Source of the DNA: Nostoc sp. NMS4 | GTDB lineage: Bacteria; Cyanobacteriota; Cyanobacteriia; Cyanobacteriales; Nostocaceae | Assembly: GCF_017115095.1 (NCBI RefSeq) | Contig: NZ_JABXKI010000165.1 | Span: 1-64,000 of the forward strand | Reading direction: 5' to 3' | DNA: 64,000 bases | Shown here: positions 9,683 through 17,760 of the stretch, one piece after another | How positions within the stretch are numbered: the first letter of the stretch is position 1 | Layout of the letters: each line of letters opens with the position of its first letter | The notes under the pieces: generated by a model | What the model was told of the DNA's origin: nothing | Databases searched by the model: none | What the model saw: only the letters and a program-made list of their open reading frames with translations | Program-made: the position numbers and the translations under genes

Positions 9683-12406
9683 ATGCTCAGTGACCAAGAA
9701 TTTGAACAATGGTGTCATCGGCTCGGTTTACCAGAGACGACAAAAGAATTTGTACAGCAAATCCGTTGTTCGGAGCCTGTAAGGAAAGTAGGTGGCGGGG
9801 CGAAAAATGTTTGTGGTAGCTACCCAAGCCACAAAATGGGAAAAACGATTCAGTTTGAGTCCCACAAAGTAGAATTGCCTGCGATCGTAGAGTACGAAAA
9901 CGACGAAGATGTTCTGGAGTACTATGATCAACCAGTTCGTCTAAGCATATCATTTGAGTCGAAAAGCGGGCGTAGGGTGGTGACGAGTCATATTCCTGAT
10001 TTCTTAGTGATTCGGCATAACTGTGCAGGGTTTGAAGAATGGAAAACTAGCGAACGTCTCAAAACACTCACTCACAAACAACCCACAAGGTATCAACAAA
10101 ACGAAAATGGTAAATGGCAGGCTCCACCGGTAGAAACTAAAGTTCAATCATTGGGGCTTTACTATCACCTTCGTACAGATCAGGAAATAAACTGGATTGC
10201 TTACCGAAACCATCAGTTTCTCAGAGTTTACTTGAGCCAAGAGAATATAGTTAATCCAGAAGCAAGGACAAAAATTATTGAATCTGTTACAGCTAATCCG
10301 GGGATGACCCTGAAACAATTACTCTCATCAACAAGTACCAGTTGGGTAGATGATATTTATGCCTTGATTGCAACAAAGCAGTTATATGTAGATTTGAAAG
10401 GCATAGAGTTGAGTGAACCAGAAAAAGTTCATCTGTTTAGTAGCCAGCAGGTAGCAGAAGCTTATAACTTAATCATGTCTAAAAAGGCTGCTGCCACCCT
10501 TGATAAGGGGCAACAGATTGATGTGGCGGTTGGTGCAACAGTGTTCTGGGATGGAAAAAGTTTATCTGTAATTCAGATTGGAGAGAAAAAAATTGTTTTG
10601 CAAGGTGAAAATCATCTAATTGGGTTAAGCCATACAGACTTTGAAACACTAATTTCACAAAAAGAAATTACTGGCATTGAAGCTCAAGGAGTAAAATCAA
10701 CTCAAATTTGGGAACAGCTAAAATGCGCTAGCCCAGAAGACTTAGCCGTAGCTAACTACCGCCAGAAAATCATTGAACCATATCTGCATAAAGATCCGCC
10801 AACCAATAGTCCTGTGTCTGAGCGAACAATTCGCAGATGGAAAGCAAAATATCATTCCGCAGAGGAAACCTATGGTTGGGGTTACATTGGTTTGTTGCCA
10901 AATCGTAAAGACAAAGGAAACCGTGTTGAGCGATTTTCAGATCAAACTTGGGAGTTCATCGATAAAATTATTGAGCAGCATTACGAGAATTTTAAACAGA
11001 GAAATAAACTGACAACTTACGGTATTCTGGCAAGAGAGTGGGAAAAAGCGGGAAAAACAGACCCTTGCCCCAGCCGTACTACGTTTTACAAGCGCATCAA
11101 CAGTAGAGCAGATCATAGACAAACTCGTAAGAGGCAAGGCAATCGGGCAGCTTACCAAAAAAGCTCGTTTTATCATGAATTAACGTTCTCGACACCTTGC
11201 CACGGAAGTCGTCCCTTTGAAATTTGTCACATTGACCATACCGAGTTAGATATTGAGTTAGTTTGCCAAAGGACAGGATGTTGTTTGGGTAGACCTTGGG
11301 CAACCGTTTTGATTGATGCTTTCTCCCGGCGTATTTTAGCTATCTATTTAACTTTTGACCCGCCGTCCTATCGCTCCTGCATGATGGTGTTACGAATTTG
11401 CGTGCAGAGACTAGGACGGTTACCAGAAACTTTGGTAGTAGATAACGGTGTAGAATTTGGCAGTATTTACTTTGAAACTCTTTTAGCAGCATTTGGTTGT
11501 ATAAAGAAACAACGCCCTGTTGCTAGTCCTAGATTTGGTTCAATAATTGAACGTTTTTTTGGCACCAGTCATACTGAATTCTTCTACAACCTGAAAGGAA
11601 ACACCCAAATTACAAAGCAAATTCGCTTAGTGAATAAGACGAATAATCCAAAAGCACAAGCTGTATGGACGTTACCGGAAATATATGAGTATTTTTGTGA
11701 ATATATTTATGTCATTTATGACCAGAGAGAACATCCTGCACTAGGACAATCACCATGTGTTGCATTTGAAAAGGGGCTAACTCAAAGTGGAATGCGCTTT
11801 GGTCAAAGAATTGTTAATGATGAAAATTTTCAGATTTTTACTTTGCCATCAACTCCAAAAGGAAGTGCCAAAGTTGTACCAAAGCTTGGGGTAAAAGTTA
11901 ATCATATTTACTACTGGTCAATAGATGATTCTTTTCTCCATCCTGAAGTTGAAGGAACCCAAGTACCTATTAGATATGATCCCTGGGATGTGGGTACGGC
12001 TTATGCCTATGTCAAAAATGCTTGGGTGCGTTGTATTTCACAACATTATTCATCGTTACAAGGACATTCCCAACGAGAAATTCGGCTTGCTAGCATTGAA
12101 ATACGTCAGCAGAAAAAGCAGTACAACCAGAAAGTCACAATTAAGGCTAAGGACTTAGCACAGTATCTAGAATCAGCCGAAGCTCAAGAGACTTTACAAA
12201 TACAACGATTACGAGATTTTGCAGCAACTGGAGTTCGTCAAATTGTGTCTTCTAAAATAGTGAAACAAGCACAATCTGTTGTTAAAGAAGATTTAGCCGA
12301 CATTAAAAATAATATTACAGAAGAACTAAGACTGCCAAATAAATTAGAGGCTCAAGAAATTAATCCCAGGCGAATCCAACCGTACTCTCAACAGGAGCTG
12401 TGGTAA
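9683..12406 (+). CDS. tnsAB: TnsA-TnsB fusion transposase
   Basis: N-terminal TnsA-like nuclease (EYENDEDVLEYYDQPVRL...IPDFLVI...FEEWKTSE), then HTH and DDE core (ICHIDHTELDIE / ETLVVDNGVEFGS / GSIIERFFGT). Confidence 0.92.
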   Translation: MLSDQEFEQWCHRLGLPETTKEFVQQIRCSEPVRKVGGGAKNVCGSYPSHKMGKTIQFESHKVELPAIVEYENDEDVLEYYDQPVRLSISFESKSGRRVVTSHIPDFLVIRHNCAGFEEWKTSERLKTLTHKQPTRYQQNENGKWQAPPVETKVQSLGLYYHLRTDQEINWIAYRNHQFLRVYLSQENIVNPEARTKIIESVTANPGMTLKQLLSSTSTSWVDDIYALIATKQLYVDLKGIELSEPEKVHLFSSQQVAEAYNLIMSKKAAATLDKGQQIDVAVGATVFWDGKSLSVIQIGEKKIVLQGENHLIGLSHTDFETLISQKEITGIEAQGVKSTQIWEQLKCASPEDLAVANYRQKIIEPYLHKDPPTNSPVSERTIRRWKAKYHSAEETYGWGYIGLLPNRKDKGNRVERFSDQTWEFIDKIIEQHYENFKQRNKLTTYGILAREWEKAGKTDPCPSRTTFYKRINSRADHRQTRKRQGNRAAYQKSSFYHELTFSTPCHGSRPFEICHIDHTELDIELVCQRTGCCLGRPWATVLIDAFSRRILAIYLTFDPPSYRSCMMVLRICVQRLGRLPETLVVDNGVEFGSIYFETLLAAFGCIKKQRPVASPRFGSIIERFFGTSHTEFFYNLKGNTQITKQIRLVNKTNNPKAQAVWTLPEIYEYFCEYIYVIYDQREHPALGQSPCVAFEKGLTQSGMRFGQRIVNDENFQIFTLPSTPKGSAKVVPKLGVKVNHIYYWSIDDSFLHPEVEGTQVPIRYDPWDVGTAYAYVKNAWVRCISQHYSSLQGHSQREIRLASIEIRQQKKQYNQKVTIKAKDLAQYLESAEAQETLQIQRLRDFAATGVRQIVSSKIVKQAQSVVKEDLADIKNNITEELRLPNKLEAQEINPRRIQPYSQQELW

Positions 12407-13536
12407 TGAATTTCCAACGTCCATTTCCACAAGAATTGCTAACAAAATCCTCAACAGAGCGGTTGGACTATTTTCATAACATTACAGTTGGGCATTTACG
12501 TTTAAGGCAAGCTTTAGATGCTTTATTAATCAATCTTCAACAACAAACAGATATTTGTGTTCTGTTTGTTGTTGGACCGGCAGGTGTGGGCAAAACGACT
12601 TTAAGGCTGCGAGCCGAAAAACTGTTATTGGAAGAGGCATTAACATCCATGAGTCACAATACCTGCCAAATTCCAGTTGCAGGAATAGAAGCAATTCCAG
12701 CAGAAGGTGGAAAGTTTAATTACAAGGATTACTACTTAAGGGTTTTAGAATCTTTGGAACAGCTTTCAGTAACTTTAAGCACTACGAACAGTAAACCTAA
12801 TTTCCAAAATCATGCAATTGCTTCTACCACATACTTTGCTTCCAAAAGTTCTGATATTGTACGTCGTGCTTTAGAACAAGCTATGCGGCATCATCAACTG
12901 ACAGCATTAATGGTAGACGAAGCTCAACACCTAGTAATGCTAGCTGGTGGGAAGCAAATGTTACACCAGATGAACTGGATAAAATCTATTGCCAATATTA
13001 CTGGTACTGTACATATTTTATTTGGTACTTATGATTTGCTGAACTGTTGCCGTCTTAGTGGTCAAGTCAGCCGACGCAGTGAGGACATTCATTTACCTCG
13101 TTATTGTTCAGATAGCAAAGAAGATGTAACTGAATTTATTCGGATACTTCAAACATTCCAAACGCATTTACCATTAATTGAAGAACCATCTCTGGTAGAA
13201 AAGTACGAGTATATTTTGGATTATTCGTTGGGTTGTATTGGTATCCTCAAAACTTGGTTAACAAGAGCTTTACGAACTGCGTTGGCAGACAATGCCCTGA
13301 CCTTAAGTTGGAAGCATATTCAACATAACGAGTACTCTTCTTCACGACGTGAACAAATTCAACAAGAGGCAAAAGCTGGAGAACAGCGTTGGCGTAACGA
13401 GGTAGGAAATCAAATACAAACTCAAATCGAAACTTTAGCACCTGAAGATTTAAGCCAGCCACCTGTGAAAAGGGGCCGTGTCGGAAAGCGTCTTGCTAAA
13501 AGAGATACTGTAGGCATTAATCTAGATGTTAGTTAA
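12400..13536 (+). CDS. tnsC: TnsC/TniB-like AAA+ ATPase
   Basis: Walker A VVGPAGVGKTT, Walker B TALMVDEAQH; overlaps the tnsAB 3' end. Confidence 0.93.
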   Translation: MVMNFQRPFPQELLTKSSTERLDYFHNITVGHLRLRQALDALLINLQQQTDICVLFVVGPAGVGKTTLRLRAEKLLLEEALTSMSHNTCQIPVAGIEAIPAEGGKFNYKDYYLRVLESLEQLSVTLSTTNSKPNFQNHAIASTTYFASKSSDIVRRALEQAMRHHQLTALMVDEAQHLVMLAGGKQMLHQMNWIKSIANITGTVHILFGTYDLLNCCRLSGQVSRRSEDIHLPRYCSDSKEDVTEFIRILQTFQTHLPLIEEPSLVEKYEYILDYSLGCIGILKTWLTRALRTALADNALTLSWKHIQHNEYSSSRREQIQQEAKAGEQRWRNEVGNQIQTQIETLAPEDLSQPPVKRGRVGKRLAKRDTVGINLDVS

Positions 13537-14353
13537 TCATTATACTAATTACGAGTTGTGGAACTTAGAAAAACCAGTTATTCCACAACGTAGTCGGTTG
13601 TTCCCTTTAGAACCTATTGGCATTGGTACAATCTACGTAGAAAGCTTGAGCGGGTATGTAGCTCGTCTTGCTGAACATCATTCTACTACTACCGAACAAT
13701 TAATTTTGTCTCAGATTCTTCCCTTGATGGGGCAAAAAATGTCTCAGACAAGTCCCATAGACATCATTAATAATTTTTTTGGAATTCACCACTCTTTAGC
13801 AGCTGCAAATGAAATCAGAGGTATTTTTGCTAAAACTCTAATTCAGGTTCTTGAAGAGTTAACTTTACGTCGAGATTTAGCTAATTTGTCACCTCTAAAG
13901 TGGGCAAGTTTGACCTTTGAGTTTAGTTTTCTGCGCTTGTACCAAGCTTGGTGTCCATTGTGTTACACCAGTTGGCGTACCCAGAATCGAATCATCTACA
14001 ATCCACTGCTGTGGTTAGTCAACACAATCAAATTTTGCCCCCACCACGAACATCAAACTCTGATTGAGCAGTGTCCTCACTGTGACAAGCAATTTCCACC
14101 ATTGACTAGGTGTTCTCGCCCAGGATATTGCTCAAGCTGTCATTTATGGTTAGGTGGTTTTAGAATCAACCAAAACCTTGATGAACAGGTAGTGGCAGAA
14201 AACTCAGAAAATTCATGGCGGCATCTGTTGATAGGAGATGTTTCCTCTCATCGCAGAGACAGACTGACTTGGCAGTTTATGTGGTTCGATGATGTCGAGG
14301 ATCTGGTTGCTAAAGAACCGTCACAATTTTTGCCGCCTACAAACTTTGGATAA
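13526..14353 (+). CDS. tniQ: TniQ/TnsD family protein (short, 275 aa)
   Basis: ESLSGYVARLAEHH N-terminal motif plus zinc-ribbon CPHHEHQTLIEQCPHCDKQFPPL...YCSSCHLWLG. Confidence 0.92.
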   Translation: MLVNHYTNYELWNLEKPVIPQRSRLFPLEPIGIGTIYVESLSGYVARLAEHHSTTTEQLILSQILPLMGQKMSQTSPIDIINNFFGIHHSLAAANEIRGIFAKTLIQVLEELTLRRDLANLSPLKWASLTFEFSFLRLYQAWCPLCYTSWRTQNRIIYNPLLWLVNTIKFCPHHEHQTLIEQCPHCDKQFPPLTRCSRPGYCSSCHLWLGGFRINQNLDEQVVAENSENSWRHLLIGDVSSHRRDRLTWQFMWFDDVEDLVAKEPSQFLPPTNFG

Positions 14354-14355
14354 TT

Positions 14356-14634
14356 TGTGACTTAAAGGTACGTATTGCCGCACTAAAGGCTGAAAGCATT
14401 ATTATTTCGATTAATTCTAAATTATTGGTCGAATCTCATTAAAGAATAAGTTTGCCGCGAGTTTCACGCTAAATGTAGGCAATGTGAGCATTTTTGTGCT
14501 TTGCGATGGCGTAACCGCCTTTTTCGGTGGCGATCGCACTCTTGCAAAACGGGCATTTGACCACAAAAGCAGTCAGGCTCTAGGTTCGGCAAGCTTATCC
14601 TTTAATTTTCGGCAATATGTACCTTTAAGTCACA
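14356..14634. mobile_element. 279-bp non-autonomous Tn7/Tn5053-like mini-element nested in the right end of the larger transposon
   Basis: 25-bp TIR TGTGACTTAAAGGTAC(G/A)TATTGCCG; TSD TAATT at 14351-14355 and 14635-14639; two AAAGRNTAnnnnTGCCG-like sites per end. Confidence 0.88.
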
Positions 14635-14643
14635 TAATTTTCA

Positions 14644-14686
14644 ACCATAAGCTGTCCGTAACGGACAACTTATGGTGTAAGTCACA
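14644..14686. promoter_or_regulatory. Right-end binding sites of the Tn7-like element (head-to-head palindrome)
   Basis: ACCATAAGCTGTCCG (14644-14658) facing CGGACAACTTATGGT (14662-14676), then TGTAAGTCACA. Confidence 0.75.
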
Positions 14687-14790
14687 CTGCTCCCCTGCCT
14701 CTTTGCTGGGGAAAGTAGTTTTTATCGTATTTTTAGTCGGATAAAAGATAAGGGTATCTTATTTTGTATCCGCGATCAGGTATTATGGTT

Positions 14791-14824
14791 GAAGTCGGAA
14801 GTCGGAAGTCGGAAGTCGGAAGTA
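14791..14824 (+). repeat. Heptamer tandem repeat (gaagtcg)n
   Basis: gaagtcggaagtcggaagtcggaagtcggaagt upstream of a four-helix-bundle gene. Confidence 0.9.
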
Positions 14825-14859
14825 AGAATAAAGAAAGATAAAGTACATCGGGTATAAGT

Positions 14860-15261
14860 ATGGATAAAGACATTAGTATTACTGACAGGACTAAAGCGTT
14901 TGCGATCAGAATCATTAAGGCTTGTAGCTTTCTTGATGAAAAAGCGGGCGTTTGCCGCACATTATCAAAGCAACTGTTACGTTCTGGTACGAGCATTGGT
15001 GCTAACGTGCATGAATCTCGTTCGGCTCAGTCTGATAAAGATTTTTTGCATAAAATGGAAATTGCTTTGAAAGAAGCACGCGAAACTGAATACTGGTTAG
15101 AGATTTTAATTGAATCAGAAGTCGTTGAGAAATCTAAATTTGAGTCATTACTTAAAGAAGCAGATGAGATAGTGAAGATACTTGTAGCCTCTACGCGCAA
15201 AATTAAGAATAGATTAAATGAGAATAAATTTTCAAAGTTGGATGCCACAGAGCGCAACTAA
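14860..15261 (+). CDS. Four-helix-bundle protein (S23/IVP/Avd-like)
   Basis: RTKAFAIRIIKACSFLDEKAGVCRTLSKQLLRSGTSIGANVHESRSAQSDKDFLHKMEIALKEARETEYWLEILIES is family-typical. Confidence 0.88.
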   Translation: MDKDISITDRTKAFAIRIIKACSFLDEKAGVCRTLSKQLLRSGTSIGANVHESRSAQSDKDFLHKMEIALKEARETEYWLEILIESEVVEKSKFESLLKEADEIVKILVASTRKIKNRLNENKFSKLDATERN

Positions 15262-15307
15262 ACCTTAGTTATTTAACTCAAAAGCCAGTTCCTCATCACT
15301 ATTTTCT

Positions 15308-15340
15308 ACTTCCGACTTCCGACTTCCGACCTCCGACTTC
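15308..15340 (-). repeat. Heptamer tandem repeat in inverted orientation (cgacttc)n
   Basis: acttccgacttccgacttccgacctccgacttc. Confidence 0.9.
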
Positions 15341-15349
15341 AATTGAGTT

Positions 15350-15478
15350 GCTTCTACTCGCAAAATTAAAGAGAGATTAAATGGCAATAAACTTCGCAGT
15401 AAAAAGATAGTGGTTGCAAGAGATAAGGACTCAGAATTTACAAGTACTATGAACTCGAAAGCGATACCCCCTAGCTAG
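15350..15478 (+). pseudogene. 3' remnant of a second four-helix-bundle gene
   Basis: Translates ASTRKIKERLNGNKLRSKKIVVARDK..., paralogous to ASTRKIKNRLNENKFSK at the end of the 14860-15261 gene. Confidence 0.75.
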
Positions 15479-15490
15479 GTTACACATTCT

Positions 15491-15555
15491 TACTTCCGAC
15501 TTCCGACTTCCGACTTCCGACTTCTGAAGACTTTTGAAGACTTTTGAAGAAAAGA
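15491..15555 (-). repeat. Heptamer array (cgacttc)n followed by a decamer array (ttttgaagac)n
   Basis: acttccgacttccgacttccgacttccgacttctgaagacttttgaagacttttgaagaa immediately upstream of the recombinase. Confidence 0.85.
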
Positions 15556-16566
15556 ATGAACTATAACGCAGATTCGTTGCCTCCGATTAAACTCATTCCT
15601 CTGAACGCTGAAACAGCATTGCTGACTGGGCGCACGGCTAGTACAAGACCACCAACCGATATTCGGTGGGTAAAAGTACTGGAATTTTTACGCAGCAACA
15701 ATCTCGCACCCAACAGCCGCAAGCTTTACGAACGCGAACTGAAGCGGTTTTTGGCGTGGAGTGAGCTGCACTATCATGAGCTACGCCCACGTCACCTTGC
15801 ACTATATAAAGAGTACCTGCGGGATGAACTGCGGACTGACGCAGGTAATCCCCTTTCAAAAAGCAGCATCAATGCCTCAATTGCGGCACTCAAAAGCTTT
15901 TTCAAATGGATGTGTTACACGTATCCTGAAATTATTACTGCTAATCCGACACTGGGGATCAAGCTGGAAAAAGTGCCCCTGCCACCAGCCCAGAGTTTAA
16001 CCCCAGAAGAGATGGAACAGGTTTGGTCAGCGTTGGAATTGCTGGGAGAAACAAAGCAACGGGATACAGCACTGCTTCACATTCTCAGTCATGGACTCCG
16101 GGCTGGGGAAGTTGTGCAGCTAAATGTTGGGTCATTTGATGGCAAGCTGCTGTTTTTACCGGACACCAAAACCAATGAACCACGCTTAGTGCCACTGCGA
16201 AAAGAAAGCCGAGAAGTCGTGGCAGATTATTTACAATTGCGCTCACAGCAAGGAGAGGTGTTGTCCAGCCTTAGCCCATTGATGATTTCACACCATGCTT
16301 CATACAAGGGTGAACGCTTGAGTTATCACGGCATTTACTTCGCTGTGGAAAAAATCGGTGAAATAGCTCACATTGAGGATTTACATCCTCACTCCTTTCG
16401 TCACACCTACGCTACTGATTTATTGCTATTGGGAGTTGACCCCAGCCATGCGCGTAAGCTAACGGGACATCAAAGTGAGAAAGCGTTTCGGCGCTATACT
16501 TTACGGAGTGAACAAGAGGCGGCGATCGCTGCTTACTATCGTGCGATTGGCGAAGAAGCGGAGTAA
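15556..16566 (+). CDS. Tyrosine recombinase/integrase
   Basis: Catalytic signatures HGLRAGEV, HSFRHTYAT, TGHQSEKAFRRYT; exact start uncertain (15544 or 15556). Confidence 0.9.
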   Translation: MNYNADSLPPIKLIPLNAETALLTGRTASTRPPTDIRWVKVLEFLRSNNLAPNSRKLYERELKRFLAWSELHYHELRPRHLALYKEYLRDELRTDAGNPLSKSSINASIAALKSFFKWMCYTYPEIITANPTLGIKLEKVPLPPAQSLTPEEMEQVWSALELLGETKQRDTALLHILSHGLRAGEVVQLNVGSFDGKLLFLPDTKTNEPRLVPLRKESREVVADYLQLRSQQGEVLSSLSPLMISHHASYKGERLSYHGIYFAVEKIGEIAHIEDLHPHSFRHTYATDLLLLGVDPSHARKLTGHQSEKAFRRYTLRSEQEAAIAAYYRAIGEEAE

Positions 16567-16569
16567 GGT

Positions 16570-17037
16570 ATGCCCAAGCCACTTGATCCCAAATGTCAGT
16601 TATGCGCCAAGTTACCAACTGCCCAAGCTAAAGTTTTACATGGAACAGCAGGGGATGGATGTTGGAATCCTCTTGTATGCCACAATCGCCGCTCATTCTA
16701 TCGCCACCGCTCCCAGAATAATTCAGCAGAAATTGATGCGATCGCAGTCGAACCACCAGCAACATATTTTGCAGTGCTGTATTTGTATAAAGAACCAGGG
16801 GATAAACCATTACACGCTATGTCGGCAGAACTCTGGCTGGGGCAAAAACCTGTTTGTCGCCTGGAACCAATTCACTGCTTTGGACTAACGGCTGGCAAGA
16901 TCCGCGCCTATACAGATCAGGTGTTGCAGGCTTTTGCAAAACAATACAGTGTTTCACTGTATCAATATAAGGATATGTTTGAGATTGCCTCAAGCTACTG
17001 CCCAGTACGACCCTGCCCGTTACATCCAGAATCCTAG
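16570..17037 (+). CDS. Hypothetical protein with N-terminal Cys-rich putative zinc-binding region
   Basis: CQLCAKLPTAQAKVLHGTAGDGCWNPLVCHNRRS; starts 4 bp after the recombinase stop. Confidence 0.7.
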   Translation: MPKPLDPKCQLCAKLPTAQAKVLHGTAGDGCWNPLVCHNRRSFYRHRSQNNSAEIDAIAVEPPATYFAVLYLYKEPGDKPLHAMSAELWLGQKPVCRLEPIHCFGLTAGKIRAYTDQVLQAFAKQYSVSLYQYKDMFEIASSYCPVRPCPLHPES

Positions 17038-17039
17038 AG

Positions 17040-17744
17040 ATGACCACATACCGCCAATTAACAATTTGGGATGTGCTTGATGAGTTGTCCGAATCTCCAG
17101 CGACATCAACACTAGCACCAATGTGGGAATGTTTAGATGCCGAGCTAGAAAAACTACCCTTAGAGGCACAGTTATTAACCGCAGCGCTTGCCTTCACTCA
17201 AATTGCGGATATTCTCAAGTCTCGTGCCGAAGTGCTGTTGCAAGATACCCGCGATCGCAATAGTCTTTTGGGGCCTGTTGTTAGCACCGATCTCTTTGCT
17301 GGTCTAGTGCGGACAACAATGCACCTAGATTTAGATGATTTGATTGAACCGCAAACACCACAAACCTTTAAACCACATGGTCCACACCAATTTTCATCTC
17401 CTAACCAGGAGGGTGATTCTGTAGCAGCACCTGTTGAAAAAGCAAATGTTTTGGCAATGCTTGATGAGGTGACAACTTTAGAAGATGTCCGCAATTTGGC
17501 ATCAGATGAGGATGTGGAAAAATGGCAGAGTGCGATCGCTAACTACCTGATAAATGTCAAAGATGAGATTTCTTTAGTTAAACTGCAACGTGTGTTGCAA
17601 ATGCCGATGGTAGAAGTCTGGTTGGGATTATTGCTGGGTGGGTTTACACTAGAACAGCGTGGTGATTTTTATCATAACCATAATGTCTGGGTGAAAAGCT
17701 CTCTAACTTCGGACATCTTCAACGGCATTGTACAGCATTTATAA
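17040..17744 (+). CDS. Hypothetical protein, third gene of the recombinase operon
   Basis: 234-aa ORF starting 3 bp after the upstream stop. Confidence 0.7.
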   Translation: MTTYRQLTIWDVLDELSESPATSTLAPMWECLDAELEKLPLEAQLLTAALAFTQIADILKSRAEVLLQDTRDRNSLLGPVVSTDLFAGLVRTTMHLDLDDLIEPQTPQTFKPHGPHQFSSPNQEGDSVAAPVEKANVLAMLDEVTTLEDVRNLASDEDVEKWQSAIANYLINVKDEISLVKLQRVLQMPMVEVWLGLLLGGFTLEQRGDFYHNHNVWVKSSLTSDIFNGIVQHL

Positions 17745-17760
17745 GTCGGAAGTCGGAGGT
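17745..17760 (+). repeat. Short heptamer repeat (gtcggaa)2 closing the recombinase cassette
   Basis: gtcggaagtcggaggt directly after the stop codon; opposite orientation to the 15491-15525 array. Confidence 0.7.

Larger units (their letters stand above)
9509..14686 (+). mobile_element. Compact Tn7-like transposon (tnsAB-tnsC-tniQ) with no cargo
   Basis: Ends TGTGACTTACACCATAAGCTGTCCGT (left) and the reverse complement of TGTGACTTACACCATAAGTTGTCCGT (right); 5-bp TSD CTGCT; internal repeated binding-site-like motifs; three transposition genes. Confidence 0.93.

Noticed and set aside
9509-14686. CRISPR-associated transposon (CAST)
   Set aside because: No Cas genes, no repeat-spacer array and no atypical spacer were visible inside the element; only TnsAB, TnsC and TniQ are present.
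14860-15261. Avd of a diversity-generating retroelement
   Set aside because: The four-helix-bundle fold fits, but there is no reverse transcriptase or template/variable repeat pair in the window.
14791-15525. CRISPR array
   Set aside because: The repeats are contiguous 7-8-bp units without unique spacers, so they are short tandem repeats.
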